In this document: piece by piece, positions 9,101 through 23,064 of the stretch
Layout: every line of letters starts with the position of its first letter
How positions within the stretch are numbered: the first letter of the stretch is position 1
Origin: Verrucomicrobiaceae bacterium E54
Lineage (GTDB): Bacteria; Verrucomicrobiota; Verrucomicrobiia; Verrucomicrobiales; Akkermansiaceae
NCBI GenBank assembly: GCA_022548915.1
Contig: JAKZES010000002.1
Span: 62,001 to 126,000, forward strand
Length of the DNA stretch: 64,000 bases
Direction: 5' to 3'
The notes under the pieces: model-generated
What the model was told of the DNA's origin: nothing
Database searches by the model: none
Seen by the model: only the letters and a program-made list of their open reading frames with translations
Made by a program: the position numbers and the translations under genes

Positions 9101-12100
9101 CATCGTCGTGCCGGTGTCCACCTCGTCCGGCAGGGCATACTCGCCGACCGCCGGGTTGCCGGTGTCGATCACCACATACAGGTCGAGATTTCCCTCCTCG
9201 GCGAAGGGGCGCAGGTCGTGGAAGTCGACCCGGAAGTAAAACTCCCCGGTGCCACCCACCGAGGTTGCCCCTCCGTCGCGGGCATAGAAGGCGACGATGT
9301 CGCGCGAACTGTCGAAGCCATCGAAGCCGAGGTAGGTGTCGCCGCCCTGGTTGCCGGAACCGTCGCCCTCGAAGGTGTCCAGCACCACGAGGTCGTCGAT
9401 CTTCCAGTCGGTGAACTCCTGCCGGTTGCTCACCGCGCCGCGGATGATCGCGTCGTCCTCGGAGACCGGCCCGATCACGACCGCCTCGCCGGGCTCCAGC
9501 ACGATGCTGTTGTCCACCGTGGGATCCGTTCCGGCCGCCAACTCCTGCAGGTTGGTCAACCCGTCACCGTCCGGATCTCCACCGCCACCGTTGTCCGGAT
9601 CCGGGGTGGTGCCGTCGAAGGCGTCGATGCCGTTGTCGAGGGGATTGAGTCCGAAGCGGCGCTCCCAGCCGTCCGGCAGGCCGTCGCCATCGGTGTCGCT
9701 GTTGAGCGGATCCGTTTCCGTCCAAACCTCGCCGGTCTCCCAGACCCGGTTGGCATTGGTGTCGCCGGTGATGCCGCCGTTGAAGTCGGTGTCCTCGCCG
9801 AAGCCATCCGAAAGCTCGTCGTCATCGGTGTCCGAATCGTTCGGCGAGGTCTCCAGCCAGGTCTCGCCGGCATCGATGCGGCCGTTCGGCCAGCTGCGGG
9901 CGAGCGTCGGCGACTCGGTCGTGCCAAGCGGGGCACCATCGCCATCGACCCAGCCGTTGGCGTTGGCATCCTCGATGCCGTCACGCAGCCCATCGCCGTC
10001 CGTATCCGGATTGCCGGGATTGGTCATCGAGCCGAAGAGCTGCCTCGCCCGGTCGCCGCCTTCACTGGCGCTGTTCACACCCGGCACGGATCCGAGGTTG
10101 TCGAGCGTGTTGTAGAAGGGCGGATCGAGGTCGCCGATGAAGTTCGGTCGTCCATCGCCATTGGTGTCGGACGCCGTGTTGGTGTCCGGGCCCGGCGTCC
10201 GCCAACCCACCTCGAGTCCGTCGGGCAGTCCGTCGCCATCCGTGTCGGGCATGAAGGGATTGGACTGGCCGGAGGCGAAGTGGATGTGCACATCGCCATT
10301 CACCCAATCCTCGGGATTCGGCTTGTAGCCATCTTCTCCCAAGGAAAAGCCATTCGGCAGCGGCAGCAGCGTGCCCTCGTCGAAGTCCGCAAGGCCATCG
10401 TCGTCGTCATCGAGATCCCCGTCGTCAGCCTCCACCAACTGCCGCCGGATCACCGTGGCATTCCGGATATCCTCCGCAGTGCCACCGGGCGAGGTCGCAA
10501 CCGCCTGGAGGCGGTACTGACCGGGCTCGGTGATGGTCCAGATGAAGTCCCAGAAGGCGCTCGATCCCTGGATCACGGGATCGATCTCCGGCGTGTTCTC
10601 ATCCGCGTCGACGGGCGTGAGCGTTCCGGATCCGAGCAGGAAACTGAGGTTGACCGAGGTCGTGTCGGCATCGGTATCGACCCGGACCGTGTAGTCGAGG
10701 GAATCCGCCCCGGGACCATCCGGCAGCACGATCTCCACGCGGCGACCATTGCTGTCGAACTCCTGCGGCTGGATGATGCTGACCCTCGGGGCGGTGCTTT
10801 CCGCCGCCTGCACGCGACGGGTTGCCACCAGGTCCGCCAGCGGATCCGGTCGATCATGGGTCACCTCGATGCGGTGCAGGAACTCGGGGATGCCGTTGTA
10901 GAGGTTCGGCAGGGAGAAGGCGAGGGCGTGGTAGTCGGAGGTCTCGTCGTAGATGATCGAGAGCCCCGCCGGGTCGAGCACCTGGGCCGACGCCGGCCAC
11001 GACTCATTGCCGCCATAGCGAACCAGAAACCGGCCCTTCAAGTCCTGCTCGCTCAAGCCATCGGCGAGCGACTTCGAGAAGTAGGCCTTCACCACGTAGC
11101 TCTCGTCGATCACGGTCCCATCCGATGGCGGGAAGGCAACGAACATCCGGAGGTCGGGACCTGCCGTGTTCACCGTGCGGGTCAGGGTCGTGAAGTGGCC
11201 GTCGACATCCGAGAGCAGGTCGTCTTCGGACGAGCTCAGCTCGCGCAGCCGCACCTCGATGGTCGCGGTGCCGGTCGAGGGAATGTTGACGTAGTTGAAG
11301 CGGAACTCGCGCCGATAGGATGGATCGCTTGGCGTGATCGCGGGCGAGGGAGTGACCTCGGTCGCCTGGACCCAGGCCCCGTTGCCGTTGTCGGCCGTCG
11401 TGACCGAATCGTCGTTCGAGGCATCGCCGTCGGTGATCCGATACCAGACGCTGCTGGTCGAGGCGTCGGCCCGGACCACCACCCCGTATTCGCTGCCGCC
11501 CACCGTGTCCCCGTTGTTGGCGGGAAAGACGATCTCCCCGCCCGGCCGTTCGGCGTCGTAGTAGAAGGTCTGCTGGAAGGTGTGGTAGAGCGAGGCCTTG
11601 CCGTCGCGGCGGAGGAAGGCGCGGGCCCGCAGCATGTGAAAGCCCTCGTCGAGGCCGGTGGCGGTCGAGTTGTAGTCGTTGTGCGGCGAGTAGGTGATCG
11701 TGGAGGGATTGAAACCCTCGACCTTGAACTCGGTGAGCATCTGCTTCTTGCGGTCGACCGAGGCCTGGCTGGAAGGGTAGATGCTGCCGGCGTTCTCCTT
11801 GAAGATCCCGATCTTGTAACGCAGCTCTTCCCCGTTGGCGGGCTGCGGCAGCGTGGCGGTCATCCACCAATCGGCCCCCGACTCGTCGTGCGAGTAATTC
11901 ATCTCCACCACCCCGGTGGAACCGGTGCCCCGACCCCCGGCACCCTCGGGGTTCGATCCGTCGGTGGTGTAGTAGCAGAACATCCGGAAGCCACCACCGA
12001 CCGCATTCGGCTTGGCCCACAGCGAGATGGTCGAGCCATTCTCGACATACTGCAGCGGAGCCGACCCACCCGGCCAGCCGCCGCCCGGCGTGCCGCCGAC

Positions 12101-14431
12101 CACTGCCGACGGATCGTGATAGAGAAACTGGGCGCGGTTTCCCCCGTCATCCGAGAAGTCGTTCGCACCGACCGGCCCGTTCACCACCGACACCGAGCCG
12201 GAGCCGATGGTCTTGATGTAGGTTTCCGCGCCGGGGGCCCCGAGCTGACAGCGTGTCGTGTCGACCGCCGCGAACTTCTCGACGTGCATGCGCCGGACGA
12301 AGGTCGGTTGCTCGTAGCCGAGGAAGACGTCGGTGCTGACCGCCGGAGGATTGTCGCGCAGGAAAGGATCGGCATTCCCCGGCGGCACGGTGCCGTTGAG
12401 GTCGATGCCGCCGTCGAGCTTGAAGAGGATGTTCTCCGCCGAGCCGTCGGTGCGGGCGACGAAATCCAGGTCGCTCGCGGAAGTCACCCGGGGCAACGAG
12501 ATCGTGTAGCTGAAATCATCGGTGACCGGGTCCGGCAGGCCATAGGGGTTGAAGCCCGGATCACCGTCCGGTCCGTCGCGCCGCTCGACCTCCACGGTGC
12601 CCGCCGGCTCGCCGTTCTGATAGATTGTCAGCGGCGCACCACCGGCGTTCCTCCACAGGTCGGACTCCTCGGGCGTGCGGGGGGCGAAGATGAAATAGCT
12701 TCCCGGATCGACCACGACCGAGCCGAGGTTCGAGGCGTAGGTGTAGAACCCGGTCTGGCTGCCGTAGCCGCGGGCATACTGGTAAAGATACTCGTCGCCG
12801 GTGTTCGGGTCGTTGTCGCTGCCGGCCAGCGGGGTGGCGCGGAAGGAGGTCGACAGCGGCCGCGACTGACCGGCAGCGTAGTTGTCGTTGAGCATGATCA
12901 GCATCGTCACGCCGTCCGAGTCGTTCATGCCGCCGTTCTCGCGCTTGTCGATCCGCTCGTAGGCGACGAAGTCGCCATCGCTCCAGCGCCCCACCTGGTA
13001 GCCGCGGGCGAACTCCTGATGCAGGGTGGCGAGGTTCGGCAGGCGCGTGTCACCCCACTGGCCGAGAAACGAGGTGTTGGCGTGCCGGGGAAACGCCCCG
13101 CCGCTCTCGCCGAGTGTTTCGGCATGATAGTTTCCGTCGGTGTAGACGAGGCCGAGCCCCTCGCGCGTGAAGTAGAAGGCGTGCTGCAGTTCGCGCCGCG
13201 CCGCGAAGTCGTTGTCGTGGCTCTGGGCGTGCATCACCGCCACCGACACCGGAAAACCGCCGGAACCGGGTTGGTCGAAGCCATTGAGCCCGGCGGAAGG
13301 ATTGCCGAGCAGGTTGTTGAAGTTCGAGCGCAGGTCGTTGTCGATCAGGCGCATGCCGGCATCAATGTAGGAGCCGTAGGCCGGCGGCTGGCCGAGGTGC
13401 TCGCCGAAGAGCATGGCGTCGTCCCGGCCCTGCTCGGTATTGAAGACCGAGTCGCGGTGGTTGTCCCAGTCGGAGAAGCCACGGGTCAGGTTGAACTGCG
13501 CCTGGATCTGGCCCATGTAGCCGTAGTTCGACGAATCCTTGTCCGCTCCGAAGGTGGCCCCGTAGAAATCCGCCGGCGTGTGCTTCACCGCGTCCAGGCG
13601 CAGACCGTCGGCCTTGGTCCGGTCCATCTTCCAGCGTGCCGAGCGATGGAGCATGTCCTCGACCAGCTCGGAGTAGAAGGAGGGGTTGTCGGCGATCGTC
13701 TGCACCGTGATGCCGTTGCCGGGACCGAAGCCGACGTAGTTGCCCTCGCCGTTCGAGTGCTTCTGCCCCGGGGCCGTCGGGATGTAGCAGTAGTACTCCG
13801 GGTTGTCGGGGTGACGCACGAAGGCGAACTTCGGAATCGTGTCCCCTTCGTAGGCCCCATGATTGTAGTTCAGGGTGCCCGGCTCGGTGGCGATGTCGAT
13901 CAGGTCCGAAAGCCCGAGATTCTGGACCTGCCACGCATCGTTCCAGTCGCGGGTGTTGTCCCATTTCCGGTAGAACCCCTCCTCTGTCCGGCGCAGGTGG
14001 AAGTCCTCGGGCAGAAAGCCGGGGTAGATGTCGATCGGCGTGAAGGCATTGAAGCCGGGCACGTCGAAGGCGTTGTGGTTCATCACGTTGTCGAAATAGA
14101 CGCGGATCCCGAAACGGTGGGCGACCCGGACGAGCTCCAGCAGTTCCGCCTCGGTCCCGTAGCGGGTGCGGATGCTTCCCCGCTGGTCCTTGGAGCCGAG
14201 ATCGAAGCGGTCCCAGCAGTCGTAGCCGACCGACAGCCCGCCGGAAGCCTTCGTCGGCGGGGGCAGCCACAGCGATGAGTAGCCCGCCTCCGCGATCTCC
14301 GGCATCTTCGCCGCGACTTCGGCCCAGCTCGTGTTGAAATACTGGAGCATCGCCTCGCCATGCAGAGGGCCGACGAGAGAAAGGAGCCAAGCGGCAAGGA
14401 GAACGCAGCAGTTCCTGGAACGGGAAATCAT
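6152..14431 (-). CDS. Giant secreted GH13 amylase - TSP3 - glucodextranase-C - GH57-like protein
   Basis: A 2759-residue extracellular protein predicted to hydrolyse alpha-glucans. The ATG at 14431 gives a signal peptide ending near LLSLVGPLHGEA. Residues about 28-520 form a GH13 alpha-amylase with all catalytic positions: FDNVMNH, nucleophile Asp280 in DGLRLDAVKH, acid/base Glu344 in LFGEHLG, and Asp406 in QSHDND. Beta-sandwich regions follow to about 1330. Residues about 1335-1640 hold acidic thrombospondin-type-3 calcium repeats such as DTDGDGLPDG. About 1650-1870 resembles the glucodextranase C-terminal/DOMON-like domain. About 1890-2200 resembles a GH57 catalytic core, with AHGNQ, GTIELIASTF and WIPERV (Glu2072 in the position of the GH57 nucleophile). 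The C-terminus has another TSP3 repeat and a YQLEFSSDLNAW...FYRLQ tail common in verrucomicrobial secreted proteins. The GH13/TSP3 assignment is firm; GH57-like is inferred from short motifs. Confidence 0.88.
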   Translation of the reverse strand: MISRSRNCCVLLAAWLLSLVGPLHGEAMLQYFNTSWAEVAAKMPEIAEAGYSSLWLPPPTKASGGLSVGYDCWDRFDLGSKDQRGSIRTRYGTEAELLELVRVAHRFGIRVYFDNVMNHNAFDVPGFNAFTPIDIYPGFLPEDFHLRRTEEGFYRKWDNTRDWNDAWQVQNLGLSDLIDIATEPGTLNYNHGAYEGDTIPKFAFVRHPDNPEYYCYIPTAPGQKHSNGEGNYVGFGPGNGITVQTIADNPSFYSELVEDMLHRSARWKMDRTKADGLRLDAVKHTPADFYGATFGADKDSSNYGYMGQIQAQFNLTRGFSDWDNHRDSVFNTEQGRDDAMLFGEHLGQPPAYGSYIDAGMRLIDNDLRSNFNNLLGNPSAGLNGFDQPGSGGFPVSVAVMHAQSHDNDFAARRELQHAFYFTREGLGLVYTDGNYHAETLGESGGAFPRHANTSFLGQWGDTRLPNLATLHQEFARGYQVGRWSDGDFVAYERIDKRENGGMNDSDGVTMLIMLNDNYAAGQSRPLSTSFRATPLAGSDNDPNTGDEYLYQYARGYGSQTGFYTYASNLGSVVVDPGSYFIFAPRTPEESDLWRNAGGAPLTIYQNGEPAGTVEVERRDGPDGDPGFNPYGLPDPVTDDFSYTISLPRVTSASDLDFVARTDGSAENILFKLDGGIDLNGTVPPGNADPFLRDNPPAVSTDVFLGYEQPTFVRRMHVEKFAAVDTTRCQLGAPGAETYIKTIGSGSVSVVNGPVGANDFSDDGGNRAQFLYHDPSAVVGGTPGGGWPGGSAPLQYVENGSTISLWAKPNAVGGGFRMFCYYTTDGSNPEGAGGRGTGSTGVVEMNYSHDESGADWWMTATLPQPANGEELRYKIGIFKENAGSIYPSSQASVDRKKQMLTEFKVEGFNPSTITYSPHNDYNSTATGLDEGFHMLRARAFLRRDGKASLYHTFQQTFYYDAERPGGEIVFPANNGDTVGGSEYGVVVRADASTSSVWYRITDGDASNDDSVTTADNGNGAWVQATEVTPSPAITPSDPSYRREFRFNYVNIPSTGTATIEVRLRELSSSEDDLLSDVDGHFTTLTRTVNTAGPDLRMFVAFPPSDGTVIDESYVVKAYFSKSLADGLSEQDLKGRFLVRYGGNESWPASAQVLDPAGLSIIYDETSDYHALAFSLPNLYNGIPEFLHRIEVTHDRPDPLADLVATRRVQAAESTAPRVSIIQPQEFDSNGRRVEIVLPDGPGADSLDYTVRVDTDADTTSVNLSFLLGSGTLTPVDADENTPEIDPVIQGSSAFWDFIWTITEPGQYRLQAVATSPGGTAEDIRNATVIRRQLVEADDGDLDDDDDGLADFDEGTLLPLPNGFSLGEDGYKPNPEDWVNGDVHIHFASGQSNPFMPDTDGDGLPDGLEVGWRTPGPDTNTASDTNGDGRPNFIGDLDPPFYNTLDNLGSVPGVNSASEGGDRARQLFGSMTNPGNPDTDGDGLRDGIEDANANGWVDGDGAPLGTTESPTLARSWPNGRIDAGETWLETSPNDSDTDDDELSDGFGEDTDFNGGITGDTNANRVWETGEVWTETDPLNSDTDGDGLPDGWERRFGLNPLDNGIDAFDGTTPDPDNGGGGDPDGDGLTNLQELAAGTDPTVDNSIVLEPGEAVVIGPVSEDDAIIRGAVSNRQEFTDWKIDDLVVLDTFEGDGSGNQGGDTYLGFDGFDSSRDIVAFYARDGGATSVGGTGEFYFRVDFHDLRPFAEEGNLDLYVVIDTGNPAVGEYALPDEVDTGTTMRWEAVVAVYQSNAGAVLVDTNPADNTTSINEDLTGKGVQRRDQNTANGFGKAYFDSRLDAVEFSISRQALKDAGWLEDPSTLNFQVFTTRDGTQNDGTGAGDIGGRTDIRDTIYDDYLAEDYWRDQGFIGQNSELRSWFGYNGPDKGRRTKVIMLAHGNQALSPGSEIQDRINPAVDTAQIASGEVGGWSRLLDAHDAFGAKLGLHLTPTLAAAAQWASVDPAANKPWRDGPAFNQRIGAMAADGTIELIASTFADAPLSYYDSSWLVDNVALSNRTLQSIYGVAPSSRVFWIPERVIDEDVLSKVSSLGYTHVFVDQFRHILDRFGRQAALLDDGYRINRINGVDAIVINDQASTFRFRNTDNGLDINLRQLISRKARSGEQHQLIVFYSDLSDFGSAGQATAYDRNLAWLASRPWVELVGPEQVASGQVDLSLPPDGGGDNFAVIDRGTTTFGRKLGPLWLDHATQGNYDFWYFGSGQEESLRDKVFEVRPGVNVNPPGDAFYGVQDFGGSGSGLADASWNAVSGLPDNRLGRLARGTYHASTFLAGWHDEDNNDLRTYSTGDFIYPDTTFDFLAGFSKRAQAQTRMAARYAAVAAWAAAPPATTEVASEDVDLDGEPEYILRNDRVFAIFEAMGGRCVGAWRLAANGDIVQMVGNPLSHPSFETEEEGAGNRNPDGTVLARRTSAFKDWFANGSGGGSSAYVNQLYTPVAATNGWAFTSGDGAISKTITLANGADALVADYALTGPVDKLFVRFGLSPDLDDLLVRGQEGLSIGNAGGGVEVTNTTPDLLSRSTVGLDSNVAWQSAAVDDDDAFDTVAMRNQSQVQQVEVESLATSFTVSLALDVGVLDGDLDGLPYDWEQANGLDDGDATGDNGPDGDPDGDGVRNYDEWLVGLNPQIKDADQFPRLGMTRDGGGLDISFPSLPDRVYQLEFSSDLNAWDDYGAPVSTEGAGGPGTVNFDDVPIGSGTGFYRLQIAAP

Positions 14432-14621
14432 GGGTTTGAAGGGTCCGCTCTGGGTTCGCGGGCCATCGGGTTGCGATGGGCACATGGCCCGGGCACCCCG
14501 CGGGTTTAGAAACAAAGCACACCCCCAAGCCCCTGCCAACCGGGGGAATCGACGAGTCCGGGTTCCCAGACCGCGCCTTCGGGACCTTTTCTTCTCCAGA
14601 AATCGGGCTAGACTGCCCGCC

Positions 14622-15122
14622 ATGCCCGAGTCCGTCCCCGAAATCGGGCCGCTGATCACCGTCACGGTCGTGTCCGCGTGGATCATCGGCGGCGGGCTTT
14701 ACTGGTGGCTCAAGCGGCGCGGGATGGCCCGCTTCGAGCGACTGGAGGAGGCGGATCCGAAGGACACCCTGCGCGAACTCAAGGACGAGTGGAAGCCACG
14801 GCCCGAGATCACCATCCGGACCCAGACCGAGTACCTGCCATTCCTCATCGAGGCGATTCGCGAAGTCGTCGATCAGGGCCTCGGCGACGACCAGGTCATC
14901 TGCCTGCAGGAACGCTTCGAGCACAGTCGCGCCCACGAGACCCGCCGGGCAACCTTCACGGTGGAAACCGGAGGCTGCACCGACACCCTTTCGCTTGAGT
15001 GGCACCGCGACGATTCCGACCGTATCGAACTCCGCGTGCGTGCCGCCCCCCGGATCATCGGTGCCCTCCGGAAGCACCGACGGAAGATCCCGGGCGCGCA
15101 GCCCTCGAAGGCGCGCGGATAA
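14622..15122 (+). CDS. Hypothetical membrane-anchored protein
   Basis: A 166-residue protein with one transmembrane helix near the N-terminus (residues about 11-29, ITVTVVSAWIIGGGLYWWL) followed by a charged soluble domain, probably cytoplasmic judging by the positive KRR stop sequence. The soluble part has an alpha/beta character and a basic C-terminal tail (LRKHRRKIPG). I do not recognise a family. I chose the ATG at 14622 because upstream codons of the same frame run through the divergent amylase gene's leader. It lies 51 bp before mgtE on the same strand and may be cotranscribed with it. Confidence 0.75.
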   Translation: MPESVPEIGPLITVTVVSAWIIGGGLYWWLKRRGMARFERLEEADPKDTLRELKDEWKPRPEITIRTQTEYLPFLIEAIREVVDQGLGDDQVICLQERFEHSRAHETRRATFTVETGGCTDTLSLEWHRDDSDRIELRVRAAPRIIGALRKHRRKIPGAQPSKARG

Positions 15123-15173
15123 GACTGCCCCCGCAGGCTTGCCGGTCCGCGGGCACGGCCGCATGCTTCCCCC

Positions 15174-16574
15174 ATGCCCGAGGAGACGGTCATCACCCCG
15201 ACCGAAGAACTGGTCCGCGCCCTCGAGGCGGGAGACCAGAGCGCGATCCTTTCGGCCGCGACCGAGACCCACTACGCCGACCTCGCCGACCTCTATGAGG
15301 AGACCGACCAGGAAAAGCACGAGCTCTTCCTGCGATCGATCGGTCCCGAGCTGGCAGCCGACCTGATCGTCGAACTGCCCGAGCCGATGATCGAGGAGGC
15401 GCTCGACTACTTCAGCCCGTCGGAGCTCAAGATCCTCTTCCGCGAGCTGTCCGACGACGACCGGGTGGACATCCTCCAGTCCGTCGGCGACGAGGCCCGC
15501 CTCCGCTACCTCGGCCTGCTCGGTCCGGAGGACGAGGAGCTCACCCGCAGCCTGCTGCGCTACGAGCCCGAGACGGCCGGCGGACGCATGACCACCCGCT
15601 TCGGGCGGCTGTTCGCATCGATGACCGTCAAGCAGGCGCTCGACCAGCTCCGCCGCGACCAGGAGAACACCGAGACGCTTTCCCGCATCTTCGTCATCAA
15701 CGCCAAGGGCCACCTGATCGGCCGGGTGCGGTTGCGTGACCTCGCCTTCAACACCTGGGACACCCCCATCCGCGACATCATGGCCGTGGTCGAGCCGGAG
15801 CAGCGCGTGCTCGCCACCGCCGACCAGGAGGAGGCCGCCAACACCCTGCTGCGCTACGACCTGATCGTCCTGCCCGTGGTGGACGAGTTCGACCACCTGC
15901 TGGGAATCATCACGCACGACGACGCGATGGAGATCCTCCAGGAGGAAAGCACCGAGGACATCGAGAAACAGGCCGGTATCGTCAGCGAGCAGAACGAGGA
16001 AACCTACCTGCAGAGCTCGGTGATGACCCACTTCAAGCGGCGCTTTGTCTGGCTTGTGGGACTGGCCTTTCTTGCGATCGCCTCGGGCTACGTGATGATG
16101 CGCTTCGAGGACACCCTCACCGGCGTCTTCCTGCTCTCGCTCTACCTGCCGATGGTCGTCGCCGCCGGCGGCAACACCGGCGGCCAGGCCTCGACCATGG
16201 TCATCCGCGCGATGTCGCTGGGGGAACTGGAGGCGGGCCAGGCCGGTCGCGTGCTGTGGAAGGAACTGCGCCTCGGCGCCCTGCTCGGGCTGCTGCTTGG
16301 CGCGACGATCGCCGCGGTCACCGTCCTCATCCTGCCCGCATTCCGGCCCGAGATTCCGGAAGGCATCAGCTTCACACGGTTCGGACTTGCCGTCGCCCTC
16401 GCACTCACCGCCCAGGTCATCACTTCCACCTGCATCGGCGCGGTGCTGCCGCTCGGGGCCCGCGCCATCAAGCTGGACCCCGCCGCCGTCGCCGCCCCCG
16501 CGATCACCACCCTGGTGGACGTCACCGGGATGGTCATTTACTTTACCATCGCCCAGGCCATGCTGGGCCTCTGA
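15174..16574 (+). CDS. mgtE: Magnesium transporter MgtE
   Basis: A 466-residue Mg2+ channel of the MgtE family in the inner membrane. The order is typical: an N-terminal acidic helical domain (residues about 15-140), two CBS domains (about 145-275) that sense cytoplasmic Mg2+, a connecting helix, and five transmembrane helices (about 290-466). Diagnostic membrane motifs are present: LYLPMVVAAGGNTGGQAST in the pore helix region and PAITTLVDVTGMVIYF in the last helix, which includes the conserved Asp of the ion pathway. The length is normal for the family. The next gene starts seven bases after the stop, so the kinase-like protein downstream is very likely in the same transcript. Confidence 0.96.
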   Translation: MPEETVITPTEELVRALEAGDQSAILSAATETHYADLADLYEETDQEKHELFLRSIGPELAADLIVELPEPMIEEALDYFSPSELKILFRELSDDDRVDILQSVGDEARLRYLGLLGPEDEELTRSLLRYEPETAGGRMTTRFGRLFASMTVKQALDQLRRDQENTETLSRIFVINAKGHLIGRVRLRDLAFNTWDTPIRDIMAVVEPEQRVLATADQEEAANTLLRYDLIVLPVVDEFDHLLGIITHDDAMEILQEESTEDIEKQAGIVSEQNEETYLQSSVMTHFKRRFVWLVGLAFLAIASGYVMMRFEDTLTGVFLLSLYLPMVVAAGGNTGGQASTMVIRAMSLGELEAGQAGRVLWKELRLGALLGLLLGATIAAVTVLILPAFRPEIPEGISFTRFGLAVALALTAQVITSTCIGAVLPLGARAIKLDPAAVAAPAITTLVDVTGMVIYFTIAQAMLGL

Positions 16575-16581
16575 AATCGTC

Positions 16582-17013
16582 ATGCGTGAACTCAAGGACG
16601 GCATCCGCGCGGAGGTCCGGCTCGACTGGATGGGGCGCGTGCACAAGCGCTTCCGCGGCACCGATGCGGACAAGCGCTACGCGACCGAGGTCGAGGTCCT
16701 GAAGGTCCTCGAACAACGGGGCTGCCCCTACGTCCCCCGCCTCCTTGAGGAACACCCGGAGGAGCTCTACTTCGTCAGCACCTCGTGCGGCGAGGTCGCC
16801 TCACAAATCAGCAAGGAACGCGCCACCGCTCTCTTCGACGACCTGGAAAACCACTACGGCGTCCGCCACCTCGACGCCGAGCGCCGCAACATCACCTACG
16901 ACCGTCAGCGCGGACACTTCTGCATCATCGACTTCGAACTCGCGGAAATCCTCCCCGACCCCACGGGTGGCGATGGAGCGCCGGATTCATCCGGCCAGAG
17001 TCCGGACGCCTGA
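16582..17013 (+). CDS. Small kinase-like protein (143 residues)
   Basis: A short protein that seems to hold the core of a protein-kinase fold. Visible positions are VHKRF with Lys22 where the ATP-binding lysine would sit, Glu36 in a following helix, a catalytic-loop-like HLDAERRN (Asp98, Asn103) and IIDFE (Asp117) in the place of the DFG motif. At 143 residues it is about half the size of a usual kinase domain: the glycine-rich loop is poorly defined and the C-lobe after DFE is almost absent. It resembles the small RIO/Bud32/LPS-kinase-type folds, but the family is uncertain. The ATG at 16582 lies seven bases after the mgtE stop, so the pair is probably cotranscribed. The substrate is unknown; it could be another small molecule or lipid rather than protein. 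Confidence 0.65.
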   Translation: MRELKDGIRAEVRLDWMGRVHKRFRGTDADKRYATEVEVLKVLEQRGCPYVPRLLEEHPEELYFVSTSCGEVASQISKERATALFDDLENHYGVRHLDAERRNITYDRQRGHFCIIDFELAEILPDPTGGDGAPDSSGQSPDA

Positions 17014-17072
17014 GTCAGCACACTCCCGCAAACTCCGCTAGCCTCGCCACCGATCCCGCCTAGGCTCCGCGC

Positions 17073-22862
<5,790 letters not shown>

Positions 22863-22995
22863 TCCCCCCTTCAGGGGGTCCAGTGCACAACCCGGGCTCC
22901 GCAGCCCCCTAAAGGGGGAACTACGAACCCTGATCGTGTGTTCCAAAGCAACGTCCGGGGCTCCGCAGCCCCCTAAAGGGGGAACTACGAACCAC
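22863..22995. repeat. Two direct copies of a hairpin repeat after uvrA
   Basis: A 36-bp sequence beginning GGGCTCCGCAGCCCCCTAAA and ending AACTACGAACC occurs at 22894-22929 and again at 22958-22993. Each copy holds the hairpin CCCCCTAAAGGGGG. A related inverted unit (TCCCCCCTTCAGGGGGTC) begins right at the uvrA stop. Probably a REP-type cluster that also ends uvrA transcription. Confidence 0.8.
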
Positions 22996-23064
22996 ACAGG
23001 CGACCCTCCCATCTTCTTCAGGAGAATCGACATTCCTGTCGATCAACCACCGTAGATAAGCCCC

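Noticed and set aside
6980-14278. 2432-codon open frame on the plus strand
   Set aside because: It is antisense to the GH13/GH57 gene, has no domain or signal peptide, and its Arg/Val/Gly-rich composition is that expected for the complement of high-GC codons.
13362-16673. 1103-codon open frame on the minus strand
   Set aside because: It runs antisense through mgtE and then out of frame through the amylase gene. No family motif is seen.
22894-22993. Two 36-bp direct repeats with a 28-bp spacer as a mini CRISPR
   Set aside because: Only two copies, a related inverted copy beside them and a hairpin typical of REP elements; no cas genes. A repeat cluster is the better reading.
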